A stretch of 49,444 nt of DNA from NCBI GenBank assembly GCA_902363675.1, contig CABJAV010000022.1:1-49444 (forward strand), given 5' to 3'. This DNA comes from Lachnospiraceae bacterium (GTDB lineage: Bacteria > Bacillota > Clostridia > Lachnospirales > Lachnospiraceae). The translations under genes were made by a program, and so were the position numbers. Below, in pieces: positions 41,149 through 48,834 of the stretch. Each line of letters begins with the position of its first letter. The first letter of the stretch is position 1. Under the pieces are notes generated by a model, which made no database searches, was not told where the DNA came from, and worked only from the letters and a program-made list of their open reading frames with translations.

Positions 41149-43676
41149 GAAAAAATACAATGCAAAAAACAAACAAGACAACCGAATATGTATTTGCAGA
41201 AAACTGTGCGGGTGCGGTTCGAAGTTTCATGGCAACGGTGTTGTTGTTTTATGGAATGGTGTTTTTGGCAACCAGCATTTTTGAAGAATGGACGATTTCC
41301 AAAGCTTCGTTTGTGTGGATCCAGGTATTTCTGTTTCTGGCGATTGTGCTGTTTCATGTGGCACCGCTTTGCGGAAAATATGAGGCGGTATGGTCGGTGG
41401 GAACAGAACTTGTTTATATCCTTGGATCGGCACTTTATTTCCGGAAAAATTTTTCACACATGAAGGAAGGGTATCAGGCACTGTACAGCAGCTACCTGAT
41501 TCCATGGAATGCTTATTACAAAAGCAATATACAGGGATACGATGCAGATATGACCTATCTGCCACTTGCGTTAGGTTTTACCCTGTATCTTCTTCTGATG
41601 TTTGGTGTGATGCTGCGTTATATGACAAAGCAGAAGCTGTTTCTGTTGTTACCGGGGATCACGATCCTGAGTGCAGGACTGCTTGTGAATGCTCTACCGT
41701 CCTGGAAAGGGTTTGCATTTTATTTTGCGGGACTGCTCCTTCTGTTCTCCGGTCCATATGCAAGGGAGCGTGTTGCATTCCAGGCAAAAAAGGGCGAACA
41801 CAAAAAGCAGGAACGCGTATTTTTCCGGCAGATGATTTCATTGGGCTGTACTGCAGTGGTTGCAGTAGGGATTGTTTTGCTTGGAGGAACAGCGTTCGTT
41901 CGTCCGGCCGAAGCAATTGCGAAAAATGGAAAGCAGTTTTATATTTTTCAAACACAGCTGGAAGATAGACTGAAAAATATCGGACCGTCTTATGTTGAAA
42001 CCAATAAGGCAGAGGTCGACAACAATACACCGGAATATTCTGACCGCAAAATACTTACGATCAGCGCAGAAAAAAAGCCGGAGACCAATTTGTACCTGAA
42101 GGATTTCTGCAGTAGCAGATATGTGGATGGTACATGGAAAACTTTAGATGATTCTTATGAAAGGGAAGCAAAAAAAGCGGGCTATGATCCGGATCATATT
42201 GCTGTCCTGCTGAGCCAGAATGTCTACGAACAGTCGCAGGGAAATGACAATATTGATGGGCGGACAACCTATGAGATCACCTATGAAAATGCATGGAGTT
42301 CCAATGCACTTGTGCCATATTTTATGGATCTGGCAGACAGTAAGGATACTGTGTGGGTAGACAAGGATGCCGTGGTCAAAAAAAAGCGAATGAAATCTTC
42401 TGTTAAGGCAGAGGGATTGCTGCAAAATACGAAGATGGATGAGAATGCGCAGTATTTTGTGTGGGTCGAGAATAAAGAGGACCCGGATGCCATGAGCTGG
42501 TATGATACGTATGCGTATAAGCATTATGCAAAGCCGAACGCTTCTGCGACCGACGGAGTGATCCGGTATACAAAGGCGGTTCTGGAAGAAAGTTATATGG
42601 ATTCAGACTGGTATACGGCACGAAAAGATTATGTTGATGATGCATATTATGGGGAACAGGATTTTGCATTGGAAGAAGCGATGATGCAATATGTGAATAT
42701 GTCAAGGCTTGATCTGGCAAGAAGTGTAAAAGACATATTAAATACCTATAAACGTTATAATTTGTATTTGGATGATCTTACACCGGGAGAGGATGCAGTA
42801 GCATACTTCCTAGAGAAAGGAAAAGAAGGATACTGTATGCATTTTGCAAGTGCTGCGACCTTGATTTTACAGGAACTTGGTGTGCCGGCGCGCTATGCAT
42901 CCGGTTATATTGTAAAAAGAGAATCTTTTCAGGCACAAAAAGACGGAAGCTACGCGGCAGATGTCGTTGATCGATGCGGACATGCATGGGTGGAAATATA
43001 TCTGGACGGCATTGGCTGGATTCCTTATGAAGTGACACCGGGATATGGCGGAATCAATGCAGACATACCAACAAATGAGGAAAATCTCAAAGACCTGAAG
43101 GCAGACCATGATAAGAGAAAAGACACCACGGCATCGAGCGAGTCTGAAAATACAGAAACACAGCTCACGGAGGAAACTCAGCTCACGGAGGAAACACAGA
43201 CACAGGATTCGCAGACACAAATGACGCAGCAATCCACACAGGAGCCAGGGAAAAACGGAACCGGAGGCGGTAAAGGGCTGTCACAGGGACAGAAAATTGC
43301 GACTTTTGTAATTGGTATTCTCATCATTCTCGTTGTGTTGATACTTGTGCTGTATTGTGTTGTGCGATTGCAGCGAAATTATAGAAACGTCCTGTTAAAA
43401 GAACTTCGCAAAAAGCAGAATATTCGTGCAGTAAAGAGAATGAACCGCAGAATATACAAAAATGTGCGTAAGCTTGTGCCGGCACAATTTTCATCGATGA
43501 CGGATGCGGAATATGAGGCGCGCTTAAAGAAAATGTATCCGGCTGTTTCTGAAGAAGATTGGGAGCAGTACATGCGTATTGCAAAGAAAGCGGCATTTTC
43601 CCAGCTTGCGATTAGTGATGAAGAAGTTCGCTTTTGTTACCATATTTATAGGACGTATCGTCAGAAGAATGGTTGA
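41145..43676 (+). CDS. Membrane-anchored transglutaminase-like protein
   Basis: This 843-residue protein has about six N-terminal membrane helices (residues 20-265) and a long extracytoplasmic region. The transglutaminase core has C564 in EGYCMHFASA and H613 in CGHAWVEIYLDG. The usual catalytic Asp position reads Glu (IPYEVTPG), a variant I recall as frequent in this clostridial group. A Thr/Gln/Glu-rich linker (about 668-705) with repeated LTEETQ follows, then one more membrane helix (KIATFVIGILIILVVLILVLY) and a cytoplasmic tail. It completes the MoxR-DUF58 operon, probably a cell-surface proteolytic or assembly system of unknown target. Confidence 0.88.
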   Translation: MRKNTMQKTNKTTEYVFAENCAGAVRSFMATVLLFYGMVFLATSIFEEWTISKASFVWIQVFLFLAIVLFHVAPLCGKYEAVWSVGTELVYILGSALYFRKNFSHMKEGYQALYSSYLIPWNAYYKSNIQGYDADMTYLPLALGFTLYLLLMFGVMLRYMTKQKLFLLLPGITILSAGLLVNALPSWKGFAFYFAGLLLLFSGPYARERVAFQAKKGEHKKQERVFFRQMISLGCTAVVAVGIVLLGGTAFVRPAEAIAKNGKQFYIFQTQLEDRLKNIGPSYVETNKAEVDNNTPEYSDRKILTISAEKKPETNLYLKDFCSSRYVDGTWKTLDDSYEREAKKAGYDPDHIAVLLSQNVYEQSQGNDNIDGRTTYEITYENAWSSNALVPYFMDLADSKDTVWVDKDAVVKKKRMKSSVKAEGLLQNTKMDENAQYFVWVENKEDPDAMSWYDTYAYKHYAKPNASATDGVIRYTKAVLEESYMDSDWYTARKDYVDDAYYGEQDFALEEAMMQYVNMSRLDLARSVKDILNTYKRYNLYLDDLTPGEDAVAYFLEKGKEGYCMHFASAATLILQELGVPARYASGYIVKRESFQAQKDGSYAADVVDRCGHAWVEIYLDGIGWIPYEVTPGYGGINADIPTNEENLKDLKADHDKRKDTTASSESENTETQLTEETQLTEETQTQDSQTQMTQQSTQEPGKNGTGGGKGLSQGQKIATFVIGILIILVVLILVLYCVVRLQRNYRNVLLKELRKKQNIRAVKRMNRRIYKNVRKLVPAQFSSMTDAEYEARLKKMYPAVSEEDWEQYMRIAKKAAFSQLAISDEEVRFCYHIYRTYRQKNG

Positions 43677-44031
43677 AAAGTTTGTATTTACAATGCTGGA
43701 TAAAGAGTTAAAGTTTGACAGATATGAAAACAGCTTTTTGTGGCTGAAAGATGCCGGAGTCGCGTTACCGGTATATAAAGTGGAAGCTCCCGTTATTCCT
43801 CTCAAAGCGAGCAAGAGCAGTAATGTGTTCCGGCTTTTTTCCAATGACACCGGATTGCTTACCAGTGCATATCCGGCGGAAACCAAACTGGAACTGATCA
43901 ATAAAAACAGCGAAGTAAATAACGACGTTCACTTTGAAAATGCTGTGGCACAGCAATTAACGGCCAATGGTCTGGAACCCTATTTCTGCAAAAAGAAAAA
44001 TATGGTGGATCTGGACATGGAAGGGTTATAA
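43677..44031 (+). pseudogene. C-terminal fragment of a DUF4143-type ATPase
   Basis: A frame running out of the transglutaminase gene's end encodes KELKFDRYENSFLWLKDAGVALPVYK and SNVFRLFSNDTGLLTSAYP, then NNDVHFENAVAQQLTANG. This matches the DUF4143 half of AAA_14-type ATPases. The N-terminal ATPase domain is missing, there is no start codon of its own, and the C-terminus breaks off (KKKNMVDLDMEGL) before the nuclease-like core ends. It marks the left edge of the degraded island. Confidence 0.75.
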
Positions 44032-44097
44032 CACTGGAAGAAGTGATAAAACGATAAATCGAGATTTGTCTAACTGACACATTAGAAAGGATTGTAT

Positions 44098-45177
44098 ATG
44101 AGTGAATTGATTAAGGCTGATAATGAATATAAAGAGTGGATTGCCGGAATATCCACTGATTTTAGAAAAAGCCAAATCAGGGCTTCTATGAAGATAAATG
44201 ATGAGATGCTGAGATTTTATTGGAAACTTGGTAAGGGCATTTCATCTATGAGCGAACAGTTCGGGTATGGAACGGGATTCTATAAAACGGTGAGTGACGA
44301 TTTGAAATCCATTTTGCCAGATGTGAAATCATTTTCTCCAACTAATTTGAAATATATGAGATATTTTTATGAGATGTATCCTGACGCAGTGATTTGTCCT
44401 CAGGTTGAGGACGAATTGATTACAGATGCAAATCGTCCCCAAGTTGGGGATAATTTACAAATCATTTTTAGAATTCCATGGGGACATAACAAAATAATAC
44501 TTGATAAATGCAAAGGGAATTCTGCAAAGGCATTGTTTTATATCAGAAAGACTATTGAAAACAATTGGTCAAGAGATGTTTTACTAAATTTCTTAGGAAC
44601 GGATTTGTATGAACGTCAAGGCAAAGCAATAACTAACTTTACTAACACACTTCCGATAGAACAGAGCGATTTAGCGCAAGCAATTACGAAGGATCCATAT
44701 AATTTTGATTTTTTGACTTTGCGTGAAAGGTATGATGAAAAGGAACTAAAGGATGCACTTATAGAGAAAGTTAATAATTTTCTTATGGAGTTAGGTACTG
44801 GCTTTGCTTATATGGGCAGGGAAGTGAGAATTGAGGTAGGAGATACTGAAAAATTTATAGACATGTTATTTTACAATACTCAAAGGCATTGTTATGTTGT
44901 TGTAGAAATAAAGACAGGAAAATTTGATTCTTCTTATGCAGGTCAATTGGGAACTTATGTTGTGGCTGTTAATCATCAGATGAAAACAGAAGCTGATAAT
45001 CCTACTTTGGGACTTCTGATTTGTAAAGATATGGATAAAGTAGAAGCCCAATATGCATTAGAATCTACTAGCCAGCCACTTGGTATTTCTAGTTATGAGT
45101 TATCAAAACTTATACCAGAAGAGTTCAAAGGTAGTATGCCTACTATTGAAGAAATTGAGGCCGAATTAAATGAATAA
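44098..45177 (+). CDS. DUF1016 / PDDEXK nuclease-domain protein (YhcG-like)
   Basis: The ATG at 44098 follows GAAAGG by seven bases. The N-terminal half is a DUF1016 helical domain (SQIRASMKINDEMLRFYWKLGKGI, and FSPTNLKYMRYFYEMYP). The C-terminal half has the PD-(D/E)XK pattern: GDTEKFIDMLFYN supplying the Asp, CYVVVEIKTGKF supplying the ExK pair, and a Gln in YAGQLGTYV. Relatives include E. coli RpnB/YhcG-type proteins linked to mobile DNA and recombination. A segment at residues 101-120 is longer than I expect for the family. Its last eight bases overlap an ATPase gene, suggesting a two-protein complex. Confidence 0.85.
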   Translation: MSELIKADNEYKEWIAGISTDFRKSQIRASMKINDEMLRFYWKLGKGISSMSEQFGYGTGFYKTVSDDLKSILPDVKSFSPTNLKYMRYFYEMYPDAVICPQVEDELITDANRPQVGDNLQIIFRIPWGHNKIILDKCKGNSAKALFYIRKTIENNWSRDVLLNFLGTDLYERQGKAITNFTNTLPIEQSDLAQAITKDPYNFDFLTLRERYDEKELKDALIEKVNNFLMELGTGFAYMGREVRIEVGDTEKFIDMLFYNTQRHCYVVVEIKTGKFDSSYAGQLGTYVVAVNHQMKTEADNPTLGLLICKDMDKVEAQYALESTSQPLGISSYELSKLIPEEFKGSMPTIEEIEAELNE

Positions 45178-45886
45178 TCAATTCATACAAAGAGTAATAT
45201 TCGATTGGAATAGAATTGATAACGATAGTTATTTAAAGGGAATCGAGGCTTTTAAGGGGATTGAAAAACTTGATTTCAATAAACCAATCACCTTTTTTGT
45301 TGGAGAAAATGGCAGTGGTAAATCAACTTTGTTGGAAGCACTTGCCGTAGCACATGGTTTTAATCCTGAGGGAGGAACAAAGAATTATGTTTTTTCTACG
45401 CATGATACACATTCAGAGTTGTGTGATGCGATAAGAATTGCCAAAGGCTATCGGAAGGAAAAGTGGGGATATTTTCTTAGGGCAGAAAGCTTTTATAATG
45501 TTGCAACACAGGAAGAAGAATATGCAGATTTTGCGCATCCTTCCGCTAAATATCATGAAAAATCACATGGAGAGAGTTTTCTCGCATTGGCACAGAATAA
45601 TATGCGTCCAAATGGCTTGTATCTTTTTGATGAGCCGGAAGCTGCATTATCCCCACAGAGACAGCTTACATTGTTGATGCAAATATATAGTTGTGCAAAA
45701 GAGGGAGCACAGTTTATTATAGTTACGCATTCGCCGATTTTGTTAGGAATACCAGATGCAGATATCTATTGTTTTGATAATGGACGCATACATCTGTGCG
45801 AATATGAGGATACAGAGAGCTACCAGGTAACAGAAATGTTTATAAACAACAGGCAGATGCTGTTGGATAGATTACTAACAGATTAG
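45170..45886 (+). CDS. Small ABC-type AAA ATPase partnered with the DUF1016 nuclease
   Basis: This 238-residue ATPase has Walker A GENGSGKS (residues 45-52), a signature-like SHGESF, Walker B LYLFDEPEAALSP (D154, E155) and an H-loop in IVTHSPILL. It resembles RecF/SMC-like ATPases without a long coiled coil. Many similar proteins are unassigned singletons. Here it overlaps the nuclease gene by eight bases, an arrangement seen in many two-gene defence or repair modules. Function is inferred from the pairing only. A truncated group II intron begins 29 bases after its stop. Confidence 0.8.
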   Translation: MNNQFIQRVIFDWNRIDNDSYLKGIEAFKGIEKLDFNKPITFFVGENGSGKSTLLEALAVAHGFNPEGGTKNYVFSTHDTHSELCDAIRIAKGYRKEKWGYFLRAESFYNVATQEEEYADFAHPSAKYHEKSHGESFLALAQNNMRPNGLYLFDEPEAALSPQRQLTLLMQIYSCAKEGAQFIIVTHSPILLGIPDADIYCFDNGRIHLCEYEDTESYQVTEMFINNRQMLLDRLLTD

Positions 45887-45914
45887 ATAATAAAGAAATT
45901 GACAACTTCCAGTT

Positions 45915-46345
45915 GTGCGTCCAGCTAAGGGTGTGTAGTCAAGCCGATGGGATTCCGGTTTATCCAAGGTTTAGCCAACCAGATAATAGCGAGTCTTGGG
46001 ATGATGCCGGTAACGACATCTGACAAGCGTAGACAGCAAGAAAGCAGGGTTGAATAGTGATTGAGATTCGAAACGTTAACTTCAGTCGGTCGATGTCTTA
46101 ACTGGTGCGGAAGACAATATCATGTAATGCGATATGGCGAGTGTTATGTGGCACTGCGGAGTCAGAGAACCAATCATGTTTTACATTGTGAATACACATC
46201 AACTGGGGAGAACCTGCCATTTCTCGAAGAAGAGTATGAAATTGCAACTGAAAACGGAGTATTTCAAATGAATGGTAGGTGGTCGGACAATCCCATAGTA
46301 CTGTAGAAATCGGGCAATGCCGATGGAGGGAAGGGGATTGCATAA
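45915..46345 (+). mobile_element. Truncated group II intron ribozyme (LtrB-like class)
   Basis: The 5' end GTGCGTCCAGC-TAAGGGTGTGTAGTCAAG closely matches the start of the Lactococcus Ll.LtrB intron as I recall it. Later blocks (TTAGCCAACCAGATAATAGC, ACTGGGGAGAACC, the CATAGTACTGTAGAAA stretch and GAGGGAAGGGG) match domains I-III of bacterial group II introns. EBS1, AACTGG at 46100-46105, is exactly complementary to IBS1, CCAGTT at 45909-45914, directly before the intron boundary. The maturase and domains V-VI are absent; a TnpV fragment follows from 46360. It is therefore an intron 5' fragment, unable to splice alone. Confidence 0.82.
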
Positions 46346-46359
46346 AAATGAAATTGTGA

Positions 46360-46545
46360 CACAATTTGAAAGACTTAAATAAGCAGTGTGTAGAACGCAG
46401 AGATTTTCTCATGAATCAGATTATGCAACAGGAAGGCATTACAGAGGAAGTGAAAAGCAGAGATCAAATAGAATGGGTCAGCCAGGCAAAAACAGTGTGA
46501 GAAGCCGAGTAGATGAAAGCATAGTGTTAAATGGTTTCGGTTGTG
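46360..46545 (+). pseudogene. TnpV-like transposon protein remnant
   Basis: The frame reads NKQCVERRDFLMNQIMQQEGITEEVKSRDQIEWVSQAKT, and after a one-base shift VRSRVDESIVLNGF. This matches the C-terminal half of TnpV proteins carried on clostridial conjugative and mobilisable transposons. The start is missing and the frame is broken near 46495. It was fused to the truncated intron by deletion. Confidence 0.6.
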
Positions 46546-46598
46546 CATGGAGATTACATTCTTCATATACAGCCAAAAGTTTGATAAGGAGCAAGAGA

Positions 46599-47459
46599 AT
46601 GAGTGATTTAAAAGGAATAGAGTATAAACGATTTGAAGATATCAAGCATATCCGGGAAGATGGAAGCGAGTATTGGAGTGCGAGAGAATTGGGACCGGCA
46701 CTTGATTATGCAAAATGGGAGAATTTTGCAAAAGTAATTAAAAGAGCAATGATCGCATGTGAAAACAGCGGGCACAGTATTCCAGACGATTTTCCCGAGG
46801 TCAGGAAAATCGTTGAAGCCGGAGTCACCACGAAACCAAAAAAAGATTATGAACTGTCAAGATATGCATGTTATCTGATCGTTCAGAATGGAGATCCAAG
46901 AAAAGAGGTCATTGCATTAGGACAGACATATTTTGCAATCCAGACATACAGGCAGGAAGTTGCTGACCACTTTAATGAACTGGACGAAGATAACAGAAGA
47001 CTTGTTGTCAGGGGAGACATCAAACAGTGGAATCAAATGTTGGCAGAGACAGCACATAATGCAGGAGTTATTACGAATGAGGAATTTGCAATTTTTCAAA
47101 ATGCCGGATATATGGGGCTATACGGTGGATTAGATGTTGATGATATTCATACGAAAAAACAATTAGAAGTAGGACAGAAAATTCTTGATTACATGGGAAG
47201 TACAGAGTTGATTGCTAATCTGTTCCGAATATCACAGACAGAAGAAAAATTAAGAAAAGATAAAATTGTCGGTGCGGAAACCGCGACATCAGTGCATTAT
47301 AATGTTGGAAAAGAGGTAAGAACTGCGATTGAAAAGATTGGAGGAACTATGCCGGAAGATTTGCCAACACCGGAAAAAAGTATCCAGCAGATAGAAAAAG
47401 AACAGATGCAGAGATTAAAAAATAAGGCTAAGAAAGGCAAGCTGATGTTGGACGAATAA
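46599..47459 (+). CDS. dinD: DinD family DNA-damage-inducible-type protein
   Basis: The ATG at 46599 follows AGGAG by seven bases and starts MSDLKGIEYKRFEDIKHIREDG; the sequence upstream in frame belongs to the TnpV and intron remnants. The 286-residue protein has a BRO-like N-terminal domain (EYWSARELGPALDYAKWENF, KKDYELSRYACYLIVQNGD) and the DinD C-terminus (ITNEEFAIFQNAGYMGLYGGL, RISQTEEKLRKDK). E. coli DinD antagonises RecA filaments and is SOS-controlled. No clear LexA box is visible nearby. It is a common passenger of integrative elements. Confidence 0.87.
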   Translation: MSDLKGIEYKRFEDIKHIREDGSEYWSARELGPALDYAKWENFAKVIKRAMIACENSGHSIPDDFPEVRKIVEAGVTTKPKKDYELSRYACYLIVQNGDPRKEVIALGQTYFAIQTYRQEVADHFNELDEDNRRLVVRGDIKQWNQMLAETAHNAGVITNEEFAIFQNAGYMGLYGGLDVDDIHTKKQLEVGQKILDYMGSTELIANLFRISQTEEKLRKDKIVGAETATSVHYNVGKEVRTAIEKIGGTMPEDLPTPEKSIQQIEKEQMQRLKNKAKKGKLMLDE

Positions 47460-47644
47460 TCCGAATGGTATTTTATTGTTACATTTGGAATTTTGGGTGT
47501 TACAAGGGACCGTGTGAGACTTATTGATGGCAGTTATAACAAAAGAGTTCTGATTGTTACCATTATCACCAATATTATTGATGCCGCATTAACAATTAAT
47601 AGCATTGAGACAGTTGTGAAAGCAGTTAAATATAGTCAACAATA
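47460..47644 (+). pseudogene. C-terminal fragment of a small membrane protein
   Basis: A 61-codon frame without a start directly follows the dinD stop. It encodes YFIVTFGILGVTRDRVRLIDGS, then a hydrophobic segment (VLIVTIITNIIDAALTINSIET). It ends at TAA 47642. The family is not recognised. It looks like the end of a gene whose 5' part was deleted. Confidence 0.4.
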
Positions 47645-47692
47645 AAAGAGTTTTGTGAAATGTGTTTAATGGTGTTAGGCACCAAAAATTTC

Positions 47693-47725
47693 GAAACAAT
47701 AAGGAAAAGCTCAATCGGAATTGAC
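47693..47725 (+). repeat. Empty-site copy of the sequence flanking the 43-133 insertion
   Basis: Bases 47693-47713 match 25-45 with one mismatch, and 47711-47722 match the right flank at 135-146. The 88-base hairpin is absent here. The region 47645-47822 otherwise holds only a short open stretch (SELTELKEKDACCPKDKKMEVEE) of unknown origin ending at the TAA near 47792. Confidence 0.5.
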
Positions 47726-47822
47726 CGAGCTGAAAGAGAAGGATGCTTGTTGCCCGAAAGACAAGAAGATGGAAGTAGAAGAAAACAAAAAATAATTTTT
47801 TATATGAAAGGCTGGTTGCAGA

Positions 47823-48572
47823 ATGTCAAAACAAAATATTTATGATAATGATTTATTTTACGAAAACTTCGAGAAAATACGTAGCAAAGAAATCAATTTT
47901 AATGATATTATTGAGACACCAATAATATTAGGAATGATACCTGAACTATATAAAAAGAAAGTATTAGATATTGGATGTGGTATGGGGCAACATGCACTTC
48001 AATATTCAAAGAAAGGGGCGTTATCCGTTCTTGGAATTGATATATCGGAAAAAATGTTAGCATATGCAAGAAAAAATAATGCTGCCTTTAATATTGAATA
48101 CAGAAGACTGGCTTTTGAAGAATTGGATGATTTAGAGGAAAAGTTTGATGTTATTACAAGTTCATTGGCTTTTGATTATGTAGAAAATTTTGAAAGGCTT
48201 ATGAAACAGATTTATAGTCACTTGAATGAAAATGGCAAATGTGTTTTTTCGATGTCACACCCAATAAGTACAGCATATGATGGGACTTTTGACAGATATA
48301 CCAGAACAGAAACTGGAGAAAGATTATATGCTAATCTGCGAAATTACGGAATAGAGGGTAAGCGTGTTATTCATTGGGTAGTAGATGAATATGAACTTTA
48401 TCATAGAACGATTTCAACATTAATAAATGATATTGTTTCTGCTGGATTTATTATTGAGGAATGTCAGGAATCAAAAGTACCAGAATCAATTAGAGAAAAG
48501 CGAACAGATATGTTTGGAGGAGTTATTCATCAGCCAGACTTTATTTTTTTTAGGTGTGGAAAGAAAAATTAA
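47823..48572 (+). CDS. Class I SAM-dependent methyltransferase
   Basis: This 249-residue protein has the class I fold: motif I VLDIGCGMGQHALQYS (about residues 47-62), motif II VLGIDISEKMLAYARK, and FDVITSSLAFDYVENFERLMKQ for motifs IV-V. It is of the Methyltransf_11/25 type. A substrate cannot be read from sequence. The ribosome site is weak (AAAGG, about 13 bases upstream), so initiation may be poor. It sits among island remnants, upstream of an integrase stub, and is probably cargo. Confidence 0.85.
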   Translation: MSKQNIYDNDLFYENFEKIRSKEINFNDIIETPIILGMIPELYKKKVLDIGCGMGQHALQYSKKGALSVLGIDISEKMLAYARKNNAAFNIEYRRLAFEELDDLEEKFDVITSSLAFDYVENFERLMKQIYSHLNENGKCVFSMSHPISTAYDGTFDRYTRTETGERLYANLRNYGIEGKRVIHWVVDEYELYHRTISTLINDIVSAGFIIEECQESKVPESIREKRTDMFGGVIHQPDFIFFRCGKKN

Positions 48573-48681
48573 TATTTTATCTATGTAAAGAACCCGACAA
48601 ATTCAAGTTTGCCGAAATATCTGGCTAACTTTCCCAATTTTACAGGCATTCCAGCCCATTCATTAGTGAAATGATATGTAT

Positions 48682-48731
48682 TTTCCCTTATTTTTTCCCT
48701 TATGAGATAATCGTAAGGGAAATAAGGGAAA
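48682..48731. repeat. Inverted repeat of CCCTTA blocks near the integrase stub
   Basis: TTTCCCTTATTT-TTTCCCTTA (48682-48702) faces TAAGGGAAATAAGGGAAA (48714-48731), identical apart from a three-base bulge, around an 11-base loop. AAGGGAAA is also doubled at 21-40 at the other end of the window. It could be the integrase terminator or arm-type recombinase sites. The rest of 48573-48738 holds nothing else recognisable. Confidence 0.5.
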
Positions 48732-48738
48732 GTTTTAT

Positions 48739-48834
48739 TTAGTCATTGCCTGCCACTTTATCAAGTAACTTTGCGGATTCCCGCTTGGCTTTTCTTGTAG
48801 AGTGTGCATAGACATTACAGAAAGTAGAAATTAA
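48739..48834 (-). pseudogene. C-terminal stub of a tyrosine integrase
   Basis: On the minus strand the last 30 codons before TAA 48741-48739 read STFCNVYAHSTRKAKRESAKLLDKV. This is the typical end of a phage/ICE-type tyrosine recombinase, including the catalytic Tyr in NVYAHST. Upstream the frame runs into the end of an AraC gene, so the rest of the integrase has been deleted or displaced. Confidence 0.7.

Noticed and set aside
43579..43676. Independent gene starting inside the transglutaminase gene
   Set aside because: The DUF4143 similarity begins only after the transglutaminase stop; the upstream part is an overlapping shadow.
46061..46306. An 81-codon open frame after the ATPase gene
   Set aside because: It lies wholly within the group II intron ribozyme core, spans EBS1, and has no protein-like composition; the RNA explanation accounts for the conservation.
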